A DNA stretch of 64,000 nt from Thermocrinis minervae (GCF_900142435.1 NZ_LT670846.1:186001-250000); one strand, 5' to 3'. Positions 8,456 to 17,523 are shown, counted from the stretch's first letter. Program-made: numbers and translations. Notes: generated by a model from the sequence alone, not told the origin.

Positions 8456-11448
8456 AGCTCTACCTCTCTTAGAGCCTCCAGGACGGACTGCGTCTTCTCC
8501 TTTTCCAACTCAAGCTCTTGAACTATACTCTTTATCTTCTGTACCTCTTCTTCAGGTGCCTTCCTTAGAAAGTTCTCGTTGGAGAGCTTTGAGCCAAACC
8601 TCTCAAGCTCAGATTCTATTTCCTTAAGCCTTCTGCTGTAGGACTCTATGAGAGAGCTTACGTCTATGCCTTCTTCTACGGGTATGTAGAACTCAAAATC
8701 TTTGCTAAAGCCTGCTACCGTAGCCTTTGGCTTTGTAAACACTTCCACTAGGTCTGAAAGCCTGGCCAAGCTTTTTATGTGCTCCTTGAACCTCTCAACA
8801 AGTTCCTTCTCTCCTTTGTAGTAAACCTTTATCTTCCTTGAAGGCTCTATCTTTAGGTCTGAGCGCAGGGATCTTATGGCCGTTACTATCTCCCTTAGCC
8901 TTTCTATCTTCATCTTCTCGTCAGGATAGAACTCCTGCGGGTTAGGTTTAGGGTACTCGGTCAGGGATATGCTCTCCTTGTGGGCTGTAGGAAGCTGCTG
9001 CCACAGCTCTTCAGTTATGTAAGGCATGAAAGGATGCAAGAGTCTCAAGGTCTTTTCAAAGACGTACAGTAGTGTTGATTGGGCCGTTAGCCTTTCCTTC
9101 TTTATCTGCTCTTGTCTTATCTGCTTTTCTTCCTCGGGTAGGTTTTCGTCCACTTTTGCGTAAAGCCTTAGTTTGGTCATCTCTAGGTACCAGTCGCAGA
9201 ACTCGTCCCATATAAACGAGTAGAGCTTCTGGCATGCTCTGGAAAAGTCATACTCTTCCAAAGCTCTGTTTACGTCCTGAACCGTTTCGTTGAGAAGGGT
9301 AACTATCCAAAGGTCTTCATCCCTGGGTGGAGCCAGATGAGTCATACTCTGCATAAGGTCTGGATCTAAGTTCATCAGGATAAACCTTGCAGCGTTCCAT
9401 ATTTTGTTAGCAAAGCGTTTGTATCCTTCAAACCTTTTTTCTGAGAGCTTTACATCCCTTCCCTGCTGAGTAAGTATGGCAAGGGTAAACCTAAGAGAGT
9501 CTGCACCGTACTTTTCTACTATGTCCAGAGGGTCTATCACGTTGCCCTTTGTCTTGGACATCTTCTGACCCTTTTCATCCCTCACCAGTGCATGTATGTA
9601 CACATCCTTAAAGGGCTCCTTCTTCATGAAGTAGGAACCCATCATCACCATACGGGCTACCCAGAAGAATATGATGTCGAAGCCTGTTACCAAGAGGTCT
9701 GTGGGATAGAGCTCCTTAAGCTCAGGGGTATCCTCCGGCCATCCGAAGACTCCAAAGGGCCAAAGGGCTGAAGAGAACCACGTATCAAGCACGTCCGTCT
9801 CCTGCTCTAGGTTTTCAGAAGCACACCTTTTACACCTTAGGATAAAGGTGTACGTCTTTCTGTCTTTGTTGTACCTGTACTGGGTCTTCTTCTGCGTGAG
9901 GATGGCCATGGGGTTTAGATCTTGGGAGATGAAAAGTCTTATGGAGCTGGCGTCCATGTCCATGGAGTGGTACTTGTGAAATACGAACTTCTTGTAGAAG
10001 TCCAACACTGTTATTTCGGGGTGTACAAAGGAAGGAGACTTTAGTATGCTTTCCACCTCTTCAGGTGTGAACTCCTGTCCTATCTTACCATCTGCTATCA
10101 GGTTGAAGATTATCTTATCGTAAGGTCTTTCAAAGTCCTCATCGGTAAAGACGTTTACGTGTCCGCAGTCTTTGCAGTACCAGACGGGTATACGATGGCC
10201 CCACCATATCTGCCTTGATATGCACCAATCTCTTAGGTTTTCCATCCACTGCAGGTAGACCTTCTCCCAACTTCTGGGTATGAACTTTATCCTTCCTTCC
10301 TTCACCATGTTTATGGCTGTATCCCTTATGCGTGGGTCAGACACGCGTACAAACCACTGGGTGGAAACCATAGGCTCTATTGTGGTCTTACACCTGTAGC
10401 ACTTGCCCACAGCATGGGCGTGATCTTTCACCTTCTCTAAGAGACCTAAGGCTTCAAGCTCCTGAACTATCCTCTGTCTTGCTTCGTACCTATCAAGACC
10501 TGCGAACCTTCCTGCATTCTCATTTAATCTTGCATTCAGGTCCATAACCTGAACAAAGGGAAGGTTGTGATCCTTGCCTATTTCAAAGTCATTAGGATCA
10601 TGAGCTGGAGTTATCTTTACAGCTCCTGTACCAAACTCGGGCTTTACCCTTTGGTCTGCTATGATGGGTATGTAGGGGCCTACTTTACTCCCATCGAGGG
10701 CTTCCCTTTCCCAGTCTACTAGGGGGAGCTTTACCCTTTTACCTATCAGGTGCTTGTAACGCTCATCCTCGGGGTGTACAGCCACGGCCGTGTCTCCTAG
10801 CATGGTCTCCGGTCTTGTGGTAGCCACCGTTATGTATCCAGAACCATCTTCCAGGGGATACCTGATGTAGTAAAGCTTTCCTTGCTCTTCTTCGTGCTCT
10901 ACCTCAAGGTCCGAGAGTGCAGTGTAATCTTTGGGACACCAGCTTACTATGTACTCGGACCTGTATATTAGACCCTCTTCGTACAGCCTTCTAAAGGCGT
11001 GCCTTACGGCCCTGGAAAAGCCCTCGTCTAAGGTAAACCTTTCTCTCTTCCAATCTACGCTCACACCTATTCTCTCAAGCTGCCTTCTTATGCTGTTTCT
11101 CGATACAGGAACCCATTCCCAGACCTTCTTCAGAAACTCCTCCCTTCCCAGCTCATGCCTGCTTTTTGACAGCTGCTTTTCTACCACGTACTGGGTGGCT
11201 ATGCCAGCATGGTCAAAGCCTGGAACCCAAACTACGTCCTTGCCTAACATCCTCTGCCATCTGCAGATTATGTCCTGGAGTGTCACGTTCAGGGCGTGAC
11301 CCATGTGGAGTGATCCTGTGACGTTGGGCGGTGGTATTACAACAGAGAACTTAGAATCCTCTTTTATCTCCTTGGGTGAGTAAAGAGCCCTTTCTACCCA
11401 GAGTTTAGACCATCTTTCCTCTATCTCTTTATGGTCGTATTCCTTCAT
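8452..11448 (-). CDS. valS: Valyl-tRNA synthetase with a large insertion
   Basis: ValRS charges tRNA-Val and edits misactivated threonine. The class I HIGH motif appears as HMGH (residues 48-51) and KMSKS as KMSKT (629-633). The CP1 editing domain (about 190-345) includes [12 protein letters not shown]. The anticodon domain and a C-terminal coiled coil (about 925-998) complete the protein. At 998 aa it is longer than usual (about 860-950). The extra length lies mostly between residues 433 and 537 and splits the catalytic-domain zinc ribbon: C425/C428 and C539/C542 are some 110 residues apart rather than about 20. The gene heads the valS-mtnA-aroA run. Confidence 0.97.
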   Translation of the reverse strand: MKEYDHKEIEERWSKLWVERALYSPKEIKEDSKFSVVIPPPNVTGSLHMGHALNVTLQDIICRWQRMLGKDVVWVPGFDHAGIATQYVVEKQLSKSRHELGREEFLKKVWEWVPVSRNSIRRQLERIGVSVDWKRERFTLDEGFSRAVRHAFRRLYEEGLIYRSEYIVSWCPKDYTALSDLEVEHEEEQGKLYYIRYPLEDGSGYITVATTRPETMLGDTAVAVHPEDERYKHLIGKRVKLPLVDWEREALDGSKVGPYIPIIADQRVKPEFGTGAVKITPAHDPNDFEIGKDHNLPFVQVMDLNARLNENAGRFAGLDRYEARQRIVQELEALGLLEKVKDHAHAVGKCYRCKTTIEPMVSTQWFVRVSDPRIRDTAINMVKEGRIKFIPRSWEKVYLQWMENLRDWCISRQIWWGHRIPVWYCKDCGHVNVFTDEDFERPYDKIIFNLIADGKIGQEFTPEEVESILKSPSFVHPEITVLDFYKKFVFHKYHSMDMDASSIRLFISQDLNPMAILTQKKTQYRYNKDRKTYTFILRCKRCASENLEQETDVLDTWFSSALWPFGVFGWPEDTPELKELYPTDLLVTGFDIIFFWVARMVMMGSYFMKKEPFKDVYIHALVRDEKGQKMSKTKGNVIDPLDIVEKYGADSLRFTLAILTQQGRDVKLSEKRFEGYKRFANKIWNAARFILMNLDPDLMQSMTHLAPPRDEDLWIVTLLNETVQDVNRALEEYDFSRACQKLYSFIWDEFCDWYLEMTKLRLYAKVDENLPEEEKQIRQEQIKKERLTAQSTLLYVFEKTLRLLHPFMPYITEELWQQLPTAHKESISLTEYPKPNPQEFYPDEKMKIERLREIVTAIRSLRSDLKIEPSRKIKVYYKGEKELVERFKEHIKSLARLSDLVEVFTKPKATVAGFSKDFEFYIPVEEGIDVSSLIESYSRRLKEIESELERFGSKLSNENFLRKAPEEEVQKIKSIVQELELEKEKTQSVLEALREVEL

Positions 11449-11460
11449 AGAGTATGTATT

Positions 11461-12357
11461 TTACTTGAGAAGGTCCATAACCTTCTTGATGCTCACCCTC
11501 ATACGTTCAAAGGCTTGGGCAAGCCTTCCTATCTCGTCCTCAGAGGTGATGTCCACAGGCTCGTCTACGTTACCCTTTGCTATCTCTTCTGCTTTATGCT
11601 CAAGCTTACTTATGGGCTCAAACACAAGGTAGTTAAGGGCCGCTATAAGGAAGAGGATTATTCCAAGGAATATGGAAAACACAACAAGACCCTTGACAAG
11701 CCCAGAAAGCTGTGCCTTGGCAAGCACTGCATCAAATGGGACGGTTACCATGACAGCACCTACCACCTTACCCACTTCCCAGTTGGGATCGTACTGGGGT
11801 TTGTACCTCTCTAAGAGAGCCTTTGGCATGCTTTCCCTTTTTCCATGACAGGCAAGACAGCCAGCATCAGGTATCACAGCGGATGCATAAACAAACTGTT
11901 TTCCAGTAGTATCCTCCACTATACCCGTGTACTCTTTACTGTTGGTCGCCTTGAGAAAGTTTATTACCTTTGCTTCCATCTCCGAGGGTTCATCCTTTGG
12001 GTTTAAAGGATTGAAAGCCACCTGTCTTAGCTTAAAGCTTCCTAACCTCTCGCTTACGTCCTTAAAGATAGATGCTGTGAAGAAGCTAGAAGACTGAGCC
12101 TCAAGGACAAAGTCCACACCACCACAACCGCTAGCCAATAGCTCACCTATCTTGGGTCTTAGTATACCCCTCACGTACTCCCTGGAAGCCTTCGTAAAAG
12201 CCATGGCAACCCTTATCTGGTCCTCTACGTTCCTCTTGGCCTGGTTTATCTCCGAGTAGTAGGAGTAAAGTCCTACAGACAAACCTGAGACCAAACCGAT
12301 GAAAACAATAGGTATAGCCACCTTCCAGCGTATGCTCTTAGGCTTTGGAAGCCTCAT
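11461..12357 (-). CDS. Membrane c-type heme sensor with HAMP domain (DUF3365/Tll0287-like)
   Basis: This 298-aa protein has an N-terminal membrane helix (about 12-32), a periplasmic domain with one heme c motif CLACH near residues 167-171, a second membrane helix (about 220-243) and a HAMP domain to the end. Such heme-PAS-like modules are thought to sense redox state or small ligands. No kinase, cyclase or methyl-accepting domain follows the HAMP, so the output partner is missing or separate. I prefer the ATG at 12357 over the GTG at 12363 because AAGGAGGG is placed well for it. It overlaps the end of der by 20 bp and lies 12 bp upstream of valS. Confidence 0.82.
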   Translation of the reverse strand: MRLPKPKSIRWKVAIPIVFIGLVSGLSVGLYSYYSEINQAKRNVEDQIRVAMAFTKASREYVRGILRPKIGELLASGCGGVDFVLEAQSSSFFTASIFKDVSERLGSFKLRQVAFNPLNPKDEPSEMEAKVINFLKATNSKEYTGIVEDTTGKQFVYASAVIPDAGCLACHGKRESMPKALLERYKPQYDPNWEVGKVVGAVMVTVPFDAVLAKAQLSGLVKGLVVFSIFLGIILFLIAALNYLVFEPISKLEHKAEEIAKGNVDEPVDITSEDEIGRLAQAFERMRVSIKKVMDLLK

Positions 12358-13651
12358 TCCCACCCTCCTTCTGCACCAACTCCAGTCTTACAGGGGATTT
12401 ATATAATTTAAGCTCTTCTCTAAGACGCCTTATGAAGAATCTCTTATAGTTCTCCTTCCAACCTTCCACGTAGTTGGTTATAACTACCACAGTAGGTGGA
12501 GCTGTAGACTTTTGGAAGCTGTAGTACACCTTTACCTCTTTGCCTCTGTACAAGGGCGGTGGCTTTTCTTTAAGTATGTTCTGGATAGCTCTGTTCACAA
12601 AGGAGGTTTTGTGCTGTTTGGTGTAGTCTGAGTAGACCTCTAGCACCTCGTCCAGTATACTGCTCACACCTTCACCTTTGATGGCGGATGTTACCACCAC
12701 GGGAGCGTAGTCTAAAAAGTAGAGCTCCTTTCTGATGATGTTTTCCACAGTTTCTTTAGGAACCTTTACGAGGTCATACTTGTTAGCCACTATGACACAT
12801 CCCTTGTAATGTCTCTCTATCAAGCCTGCCAGTCTTTTGTCCTGCCTTGTCACACCTTCCGATATGTCCAGTACTAAACACACTACGTGAGAGAGCTCTA
12901 TGGCCTTCAAGGATCTTCCTACTGAGAAGAACTCAACCCCATACTCTACCTTAGAAGGTCTTCTTACTCCAGCCGTATCTACTAGGATGAAGGAAGTACC
13001 CTTATAGGTAAAGGGTATTTCCACAGCATCCCTGGTGGTTCCTGGTATATGGGAAACTATCACTCTCTCCTGACCGAGTATAGCGTTCACCAAGGAAGAT
13101 TTACCCACGTTTGGTCTTCCAACGAAGGAGATTTTTATACCACCAGCGGTGCTTATCTGTTCCTCACTAGGTATATCCCTGACTATCCTGTCTAAGAGTT
13201 CTGCCACACCTTTACCATGCTGTGCAGACACGAAGTAAACTTCATCAAAGCCTAGGGTGTAAAAGTCATAGGCGTTTAGGTTAGACTTCTTGTTGTCCAC
13301 CTTGTTGACTACTAGAATTGTTTTGTGCTTATAGGGATACAGTAGTTTTGCTATTTCTTGGTCTTGAGCGGTAAGGCCCTCCTTTGCATCCACTACGAAG
13401 AGTATTAGGTCTACCTTTTCCAAGTGTTGGATTACCTTCTTCCTTACCTCTTGGCTTATGTAATCCCCGCTTTCTATTACACCGCCTGTATCCATTACAG
13501 TAAAGGATTTGCCCTGCCATTGGGCTTGTGACTCTATCACGTCTCTGGTAACACCTGGCATATCATGGACTATACTAAGGCGTTTTTTTATTATCCTGTT
13601 GAAGAGTGTGGACTTCCCTACGTTTGGTCTTCCTACTATGATTACCTTCAC
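12338..13651 (-). CDS. der: GTPase Der (EngA), ribosome assembly
   Basis: Der is an essential GTPase for 50S ribosomal subunit maturation. The 437-aa protein has two tandem G domains, with P-loops GRPNVGKST (residues 7-15) and GRPNVGKSS (about 179-187), matching DTGG/DTAG switch II motifs and NKVD/NKYD specificity motifs, then a KH-like domain ending near residue 425. The start is a GTG at 13651. A TAAAAT -10 hexamer ends 6 nt upstream, which predicts a leaderless message. It is transcribed divergently from the thioesterase gene through a shared palindrome. Confidence 0.97.
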   Translation of the reverse strand: MKVIIVGRPNVGKSTLFNRIIKKRLSIVHDMPGVTRDVIESQAQWQGKSFTVMDTGGVIESGDYISQEVRKKVIQHLEKVDLILFVVDAKEGLTAQDQEIAKLLYPYKHKTILVVNKVDNKKSNLNAYDFYTLGFDEVYFVSAQHGKGVAELLDRIVRDIPSEEQISTAGGIKISFVGRPNVGKSSLVNAILGQERVIVSHIPGTTRDAVEIPFTYKGTSFILVDTAGVRRPSKVEYGVEFFSVGRSLKAIELSHVVCLVLDISEGVTRQDKRLAGLIERHYKGCVIVANKYDLVKVPKETVENIIRKELYFLDYAPVVVTSAIKGEGVSSILDEVLEVYSDYTKQHKTSFVNRAIQNILKEKPPPLYRGKEVKVYYSFQKSTAPPTVVVITNYVEGWKENYKRFFIRRLREELKLYKSPVRLELVQKEGGNEASKA

Positions 13652-13665
13652 CTTAAAATTTTAAG
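13652..13665. promoter_or_regulatory. Palindromic bidirectional -10 element (der / thioesterase)
   Basis: CTTAAAATTTTAAG is a perfect 14-bp palindrome filling most of the 22-bp gap between two divergent genes. It contains TAAAAT on the plus strand (13654-13659) and on the minus strand (13658-13663). The minus-strand hexamer is 6 nt from the der GTG; the plus-strand one is 14 nt from the ATG at 13674. Confidence 0.5.
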
Positions 13666-13673
13666 CTAAGCTC

Positions 13674-14069
13674 ATGTTCGTCTATACCAGGAGAATACAG
13701 TTTTACGAGACGGATGCCCAAGGGGTGGTACACCACTCTAACTACTTTAGGTACTTAGAAGAAGCCAGGGGGGAGCTTTTGAGATCTGTTGGCATGCCTT
13801 ACTCGGAAATAAGAAAACTTGGCTACGAGGTAGTGCTCATAGAAGCCTTTTGCCGATACAGAAGACCAGCCTTCTACGACCAAAAGATTGACATACACAT
13901 ACGTGTTAAAGAGGTAAACAGGTTTGAGTTCTCCTTTGAGTACCACATACTGGCAGAAGGTCAAAAACTTGCCGAGGCATACACCAAACATTGCCTAGTC
14001 TTTGAAGGTAAGATAGTTAGCCTACCTAAGGAGCTAAGGTCTAAGTTAGATGGGCTGGCAGGAAGCTGA
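13674..14069 (+). CDS. Hotdog-fold acyl-CoA thioesterase, YbgC/4-HBA-CoA type
   Basis: This 131-aa protein is a single hotdog domain that hydrolyses acyl-CoA or acyl-ACP thioesters. The family signature YETDAQGVVHHSNYFRYLEEAR at residues 11-32 includes the catalytic Asp of the 4-hydroxybenzoyl-CoA thioesterase/YbgC group. The remaining strands (FEFSFEYHIL, GQKLAEAYTKHCLV) complete the fold. The substrate is not predictable. In other bacteria YbgC associates with the Tol-Pal envelope system, but no tol genes are present here. It begins a tightly overlapping plus-strand run reaching mobA. Confidence 0.88.
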   Translation: MFVYTRRIQFYETDAQGVVHHSNYFRYLEEARGELLRSVGMPYSEIRKLGYEVVLIEAFCRYRRPAFYDQKIDIHIRVKEVNRFEFSFEYHILAEGQKLAEAYTKHCLVFEGKIVSLPKELRSKLDGLAGS

Positions 14070-14379
14070 CCAAGAAATCCTAAAAGAGATAGCCTCCGTA
14101 GGAGGAAATTACGGCAGGAGGATAGAAAACGTGGTGAAAGCTCTTGAAGACCTAGAGAGGAGTATGGCATACCTTAGGTCTAGACTAGACAAAAACACAG
14201 GTAGGCTCTTCTCCTTAAGACTACTCATAAGGTTGAAGAAAAAGAGGAACAAACTGTTAGAGGCTTTACAGTCGGAGGTCTACAAGCTTATAGTTTACAG
14301 GGAGGCTTTAGGGCTTACCAGACACAAGGAGGTTTACAAGGTATACGGGTTAGAAAGATGGATATCAGAAGAAAGGTAA
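14050..14379 (+). CDS. Coiled-coil protein of unknown function
   Basis: I do not recognise this 109-aa protein. It is highly charged and predicted nearly all alpha-helical. Heptad-like stretches (about residues 5-45 and 60-95) rich in Lys, Arg, Glu and Leu suggest a coiled coil. There is no signal peptide or membrane segment. The ATG at 14050 lies inside the end of the thioesterase gene (20-bp overlap), and its end overlaps murB by 22 bp, so it is embedded in the operon and should be translated by coupling. Lineage-specific conservation would be expected if it is real. Confidence 0.66.
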   Translation: MGWQEADQEILKEIASVGGNYGRRIENVVKALEDLERSMAYLRSRLDKNTGRLFSLRLLIRLKKKRNKLLEALQSEVYKLIVYREALGLTRHKEVYKVYGLERWISEER

Positions 14380-15245
14380 GATTGGACGCCTTTACTACCA
14401 TAGGCATAGGGGGAATAGCTGAGTACTTTGCCGTTCCCAGAGATCAAGAGGAGCTCGCAGATCTCATAAAGCTGGCCCAGGATAAGGGTAAACCTATACA
14501 CATACTAGGTCGCGGTGCCAACACCATATTCGGAGACTTTGAAGGCTTTGTAGTATACACAAAGAACTTCTCCAACATGAGCGTAGAGGACGAAGGAAAT
14601 AAAGGCCTGAGGGTAAAGGTGGCTGCAGGCGTAGATCTTCACAAGTTGGTAAAGCTGGCAGTAGATGAAAACCTAGAAGGGGTTTACAGGCTCGTTGGGC
14701 TACCTGCCACTGTGGGTGGTGCTGTAAGCATGAACGCCGGAGCTTTTGGTTACGAGATTTCCGAACATTTACTATCCGTTAAGTTTTTAGGATGGGATGG
14801 AAATGTCTACACAGCCATGAAGCAAGACCTTAACTTCTCTTACAGGAATTCACCCTTTCCAAGCTTGGGCGTAGTCCTAGAGTGTGAGTTTTTATTCCAG
14901 AGGACCAACAGACCTATATTTGAGGAGTTCCAGAGCATAAAGAGGTTAAGAAAGGAAAAGCAGCCCATCAACATGCCCACCAGCGGCTCTACCTTCAAGA
15001 ACCCGCAAGGACATGCAGCCGGCAAGCTCTTAGAAGAGGTGGGAATGAAGGGTTTTAGGATAGGCGGTGTAGCCTTTTCAGAAGTGCATGCCAACTTTCT
15101 GATCAACGTAGACAGAGGCACATTCCAAGACGTGCTTAAAATAATACAGGTAGCCAAAAGAAGGGTCTTAGAAACATTCGGGATTGAACTTGAAGAGGAG
15201 GTGGTCCTAGTTGGAAAGAGAGATGCCTTTGCCAGACTGGATTAA
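14358..15245 (+). CDS. murB: UDP-N-acetylenolpyruvoylglucosamine reductase
   Basis: MurB reduces the enolpyruvyl group of UDP-GlcNAc-enolpyruvate with NADPH and FAD to form UDP-MurNAc for peptidoglycan. The 295-aa protein shows the FAD-binding LGRGANTIF segment, LPATVGGAVSMNAGAFGYEI, the SYRNSPF loop, PTSGSTFKNPQG with the catalytic Ser, and the C-terminal HANFLIN segment. It is a type II MurB by length and by lack of the extra loop. The ATG lies 22 bp inside the preceding gene. Confidence 0.96.
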   Translation: MDIRRKVRLDAFTTIGIGGIAEYFAVPRDQEELADLIKLAQDKGKPIHILGRGANTIFGDFEGFVVYTKNFSNMSVEDEGNKGLRVKVAAGVDLHKLVKLAVDENLEGVYRLVGLPATVGGAVSMNAGAFGYEISEHLLSVKFLGWDGNVYTAMKQDLNFSYRNSPFPSLGVVLECEFLFQRTNRPIFEEFQSIKRLRKEKQPINMPTSGSTFKNPQGHAAGKLLEEVGMKGFRIGGVAFSEVHANFLINVDRGTFQDVLKIIQVAKRRVLETFGIELEEEVVLVGKRDAFARLD

Positions 15246-15444
15246 GGAGAGGATACTCCAGAAGGTTCACAACAAAGCTCTGGCTATGAAAGCCTTTGAG
15301 TACATAAAGCTAGTAGAGAAGGAAGATGGTACCCTATGGGTAAAGGAAGAGTTTGAGGACATGAACAACCACGCCCTGCTTTTTATGGTCCTTGCGTGTG
15401 TCAATTACACGCGAAGACTCATAGAAGGTGAGGACATAGACTGA
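15223..15444 (+). CDS. Small helical protein of unknown function
   Basis: This 73-aa protein (77 aa if the TTG at 15211 is used) is not recognised. It begins inside murB and its stop codon overlaps the next start (TGATG at 15442-15446), so it is sandwiched in the operon. It looks like two or three helices (PDWIKERILQKVHNKALAMK, then HALLFMVLACVNYTRRLIEG) without a signal peptide. The GGAGGTGG at 15197-15204 would serve the TTG, while the ATG at 15223 has a weaker GGAAAGAG. The tight placement is the main evidence that it is real. Confidence 0.6.
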   Translation: MPLPDWIKERILQKVHNKALAMKAFEYIKLVEKEDGTLWVKEEFEDMNNHALLFMVLACVNYTRRLIEGEDID

Positions 15445-15788
15445 TGCCTTGGCTTATAAGGGTAAAGAGGAAGTTTAACGCTGCCCACTACCTTACTAAC
15501 TACCACGGTAAACCCGAACCTTTACACGGTCACACCTGGACGGTGGAGGTCTTCATAAGAGCCGACAGCCTGGATGAAGGAGGTATGGGCTACGACTTTG
15601 TTGAGATAGACAGAAGGCTAAAGGAGCTTTTACCAGACTACAAACTTCTTAATGAGGTGTTTGACTTCTCACCAAGTGCAGAAAACGTAGCAAGGTGGTT
15701 ATACTATAAGTTAAAACAGGAGTATCCTACCTTAGAGAAGGTGGTAGTATGGGAGACGGAGGAATGCGGCACGGAATTCTGGGAGTGA
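15444..15788 (+). CDS. 6-pyruvoyl-tetrahydropterin synthase/QueD-like protein
   Basis: This 114-aa protein has the T-fold of the PTPS/QueD family, which acts on dihydroneopterin triphosphate in queuosine or pterin synthesis. The zinc-binding histidines are present as H15, H28 and H30 (FNAAHY and LHGH), as is a late acidic residue in VVVWETEECG. The catalytic Cys that QueD carries 4 residues before the HGH motif is replaced by Pro24, with Glu25 next to it, as in variant (PTPS-III-like) members. So it may not be a standard QueD. The start codon overlaps the upstream stop. Confidence 0.82.
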   Translation: MPWLIRVKRKFNAAHYLTNYHGKPEPLHGHTWTVEVFIRADSLDEGGMGYDFVEIDRRLKELLPDYKLLNEVFDFSPSAENVARWLYYKLKQEYPTLEKVVVWETEECGTEFWE

Positions 15789-16654
15789 GTTTGCTCCTGT
15801 CTATCTTCTCCTGCACACCAATGGTACAGCAAGCTGTTCTTCCTTCTAAAAACGTAGAGGTTGTAAAAAAAGGGAGCTTTTACGTAGCCCTCTCTGAAGA
15901 TGAGGAAAGTTTTATAGGTTACGAAGCTAGAAGGCTAGGCATACCCATCCCAGACAGGGAAGAGATAAAAAGATACCTCTCTTACTACCTGAGGAACAAA
16001 GAGTTTACAGAAAGACTTCTTCAGAGAGCAAACCACTATCTACCTACCATAAGACCTGTGCTTGAAAAGTATGGGCTTCCTGCAGAGCTCGCCATGCTGC
16101 CAGCCATAGAGAGCGCCTTTAATCCCTTTGCTGTCTCAAGGTCCGGTGCCGCAGGTCTTTGGCAGTTTATACCTTCAACAGCAAGAAGGTATGGTCTAAG
16201 GGTAGACAACCTCGTAGACGAAAGGTTTGACATCTTAAAGTCTACAGAAGCTGCAGCCCTCTATCTTAGAGACCTTTACAGTACCTTCAGAAACTGGGAG
16301 CTTACCCTTGCCAGCTACAACTGTGGTGAGAACTGCGTCTGGAGAAGGACGGGTGGAATAGACTTCTGGCAGACTTATGGTTTTCTTCCGGAGGAAACAA
16401 AGAATTACGTACCCAACTTCTTCGCTCTGTTACTTATAGCGAGAGATCCCAAAAGGTACGGTTTTAACACGGACGTGAAGATGGAAGAGGTGAAAGTAGT
16501 CCGTGTCAACAAGGACATTCAGAAGGATGAGCTTTTAGATTCCTTAAAAGTCAAGGAGGATATCTTTAAAGATTACAACCCTCACATACTCGGCAACACA
16601 GTACCCAAGGACACCTACGTATACATACCCAAGAAGGTAGTGCTGATTAAATGA
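15764..16654 (+). CDS. Lipoprotein lytic transglycosylase (SLT domain, MltD-like)
   Basis: This protein cleaves the MurNAc-GlcNAc bond in peptidoglycan. From the ATG at 15764 the 296-aa product starts with a lipoprotein signal ending LLSIFSC (Cys17), so it is anchored in a membrane facing the periplasm. The SLT domain has the catalytic Glu in AIESAFNPFAVS, then GAAGLWQFIPSTARRYGL and the ASYNCGENCV segment. MltD usually has C-terminal LysM repeats, which are absent here; the last 60 residues are a short unclassified tail. I prefer this ATG to the one at 15749 because GGAGACGGAGGA directly precedes it and the signal then begins properly. Confidence 0.9.
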   Translation: MRHGILGVSLLLSIFSCTPMVQQAVLPSKNVEVVKKGSFYVALSEDEESFIGYEARRLGIPIPDREEIKRYLSYYLRNKEFTERLLQRANHYLPTIRPVLEKYGLPAELAMLPAIESAFNPFAVSRSGAAGLWQFIPSTARRYGLRVDNLVDERFDILKSTEAAALYLRDLYSTFRNWELTLASYNCGENCVWRRTGGIDFWQTYGFLPEETKNYVPNFFALLLIARDPKRYGFNTDVKMEEVKVVRVNKDIQKDELLDSLKVKEDIFKDYNPHILGNTVPKDTYVYIPKKVVLIK

Positions 16655-17214
16655 TCCCAGAGTGTTACATACTGGCAGGAGGCAAAAGCAGGCGATTCGG
16701 CCAGGACAAAACCCTTTACCCAATAGAAGGAAAACCTATGATACTACACGTGGTAGAGCTAGCCAGAAGAGTGTCTGAAAGGGTCTTTATACTCTCCAAA
16801 GATGTTCAAAAGTATGCCTTCATAAAAGGTGTAGATATCCTAAAAGACTATGTGCACGAACAGTTTGCTCTGGCTGGTGTATACACTGCCCTTAAACGCA
16901 CATCCTATGAAAAAGTGCTTATCCTTTCTGCTGATATGCCCTACCTAAGGCCGGATATATTGACCCATCTATGGAAAAGTTCCCAACCAGATGTTAGCTT
17001 ATACAAGGTTAACGAAAAACTGTATCCTTTCCCAGGTGTGTACTACAGAAGTGTATTACCCCCTTTAGAGGATTACATACTAAAGGGTAGAAGAAGGGTA
17101 GGAAAGTTTTTAGAACTTCTAAGGATAAACACCCTAACAAGCGAAGAGAAGAGAGCCTTTACCAACGTGAACACTCTTGAGGATATACTTCAGGCGGGGG
17201 CAGAGCCCCCATAA
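16651..17214 (+). CDS. mobA: Molybdenum cofactor guanylyltransferase
   Basis: MobA attaches GMP to molybdopterin to make the guanine-dinucleotide cofactor of DMSO-reductase-family enzymes such as formate dehydrogenase or nitrate reductase. The 187-aa protein has the nucleotidyltransferase signature YILAGGKSRRFGQDKTL (residues 6-22), an SADMPYL metal-binding segment near 93-99, and the family's FTNVNTLEDI end. The start overlaps the upstream stop (ATGA). It ends 3 bp before the convergent HU stop codon. Confidence 0.93.
   Translation: MIPECYILAGGKSRRFGQDKTLYPIEGKPMILHVVELARRVSERVFILSKDVQKYAFIKGVDILKDYVHEQFALAGVYTALKRTSYEKVLILSADMPYLRPDILTHLWKSSQPDVSLYKVNEKLYPFPGVYYRSVLPPLEDYILKGRRRVGKFLELLRINTLTSEEKRAFTNVNTLEDILQAGAEPP
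17196..17210. terminator. GC hairpin between convergent mobA and HU genes
   Basis: GGGGGC (17196-17201) and GCCCCC (17205-17210) form a perfect 6-bp GC stem with a 3-nt loop at the end of mobA. There is no T-tract on either strand, so this is not a standard intrinsic terminator. A role at the junction of two convergent genes is inferred from position. Confidence 0.35.
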
Positions 17215-17217
17215 GGG

Positions 17218-17490
17218 TTACTTGATGGACTCTCTGAGGTCCTTGGCAGGCCTGAAGACCACCACCTTCCTTGCAGGTATTTCTATCACCTTACCTGTCC
17301 TGGGATTCCTTCCCTTTCTTGCAGCTCTCTGTCTAACGGTGAATATCCCAAAACCAGGAATTGCTACTCTTTCACCCTTCTTGAGAGCTGCAGAGACAGC
17401 ACTCACAGCAGCCTTCAAAGCAGCATCGGCCTGCTTCTTGGTTATGCCGGCCTGCTTGGCTATTGCAGAAACAAGCTCCGCCTTTGTCAT
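17218..17490 (-). CDS. hup: HU-family nucleoid DNA-binding protein
   Basis: HU dimers bend and compact DNA. The 90-aa product is a typical full-length HU, beginning MTKAELVSAIAKQAGITKKQADAALKA by position, with the GERVAIPGFGIFTV beta region, the DNA-binding arm signature (RKGRNPRTGKVIEIPA) and a terminal helix. The reading frame is open 46 codons further upstream, but the ATG at 17490 has AGGAGGG well placed and starts at the family N-terminus. It has its own promoter at 17524-17552. An abundant HU fits the need for DNA protection at high temperature. Confidence 0.96.
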   Translation of the reverse strand: MTKAELVSAIAKQAGITKKQADAALKAAVSAVSAALKKGERVAIPGFGIFTVRQRAARKGRNPRTGKVIEIPARKVVVFRPAKDLRESIK

Positions 17491-17523
17491 GGCTTTCCCT
17501 CCTTTAAAGCTTTGTCTTTCAAT

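Noticed and set aside
9838-10152. Insert in ValS as an intein or mobile element
   Set aside because: The insert keeps frame and codon use, has no splicing motifs, no flanking direct repeats and no nuclease motif.
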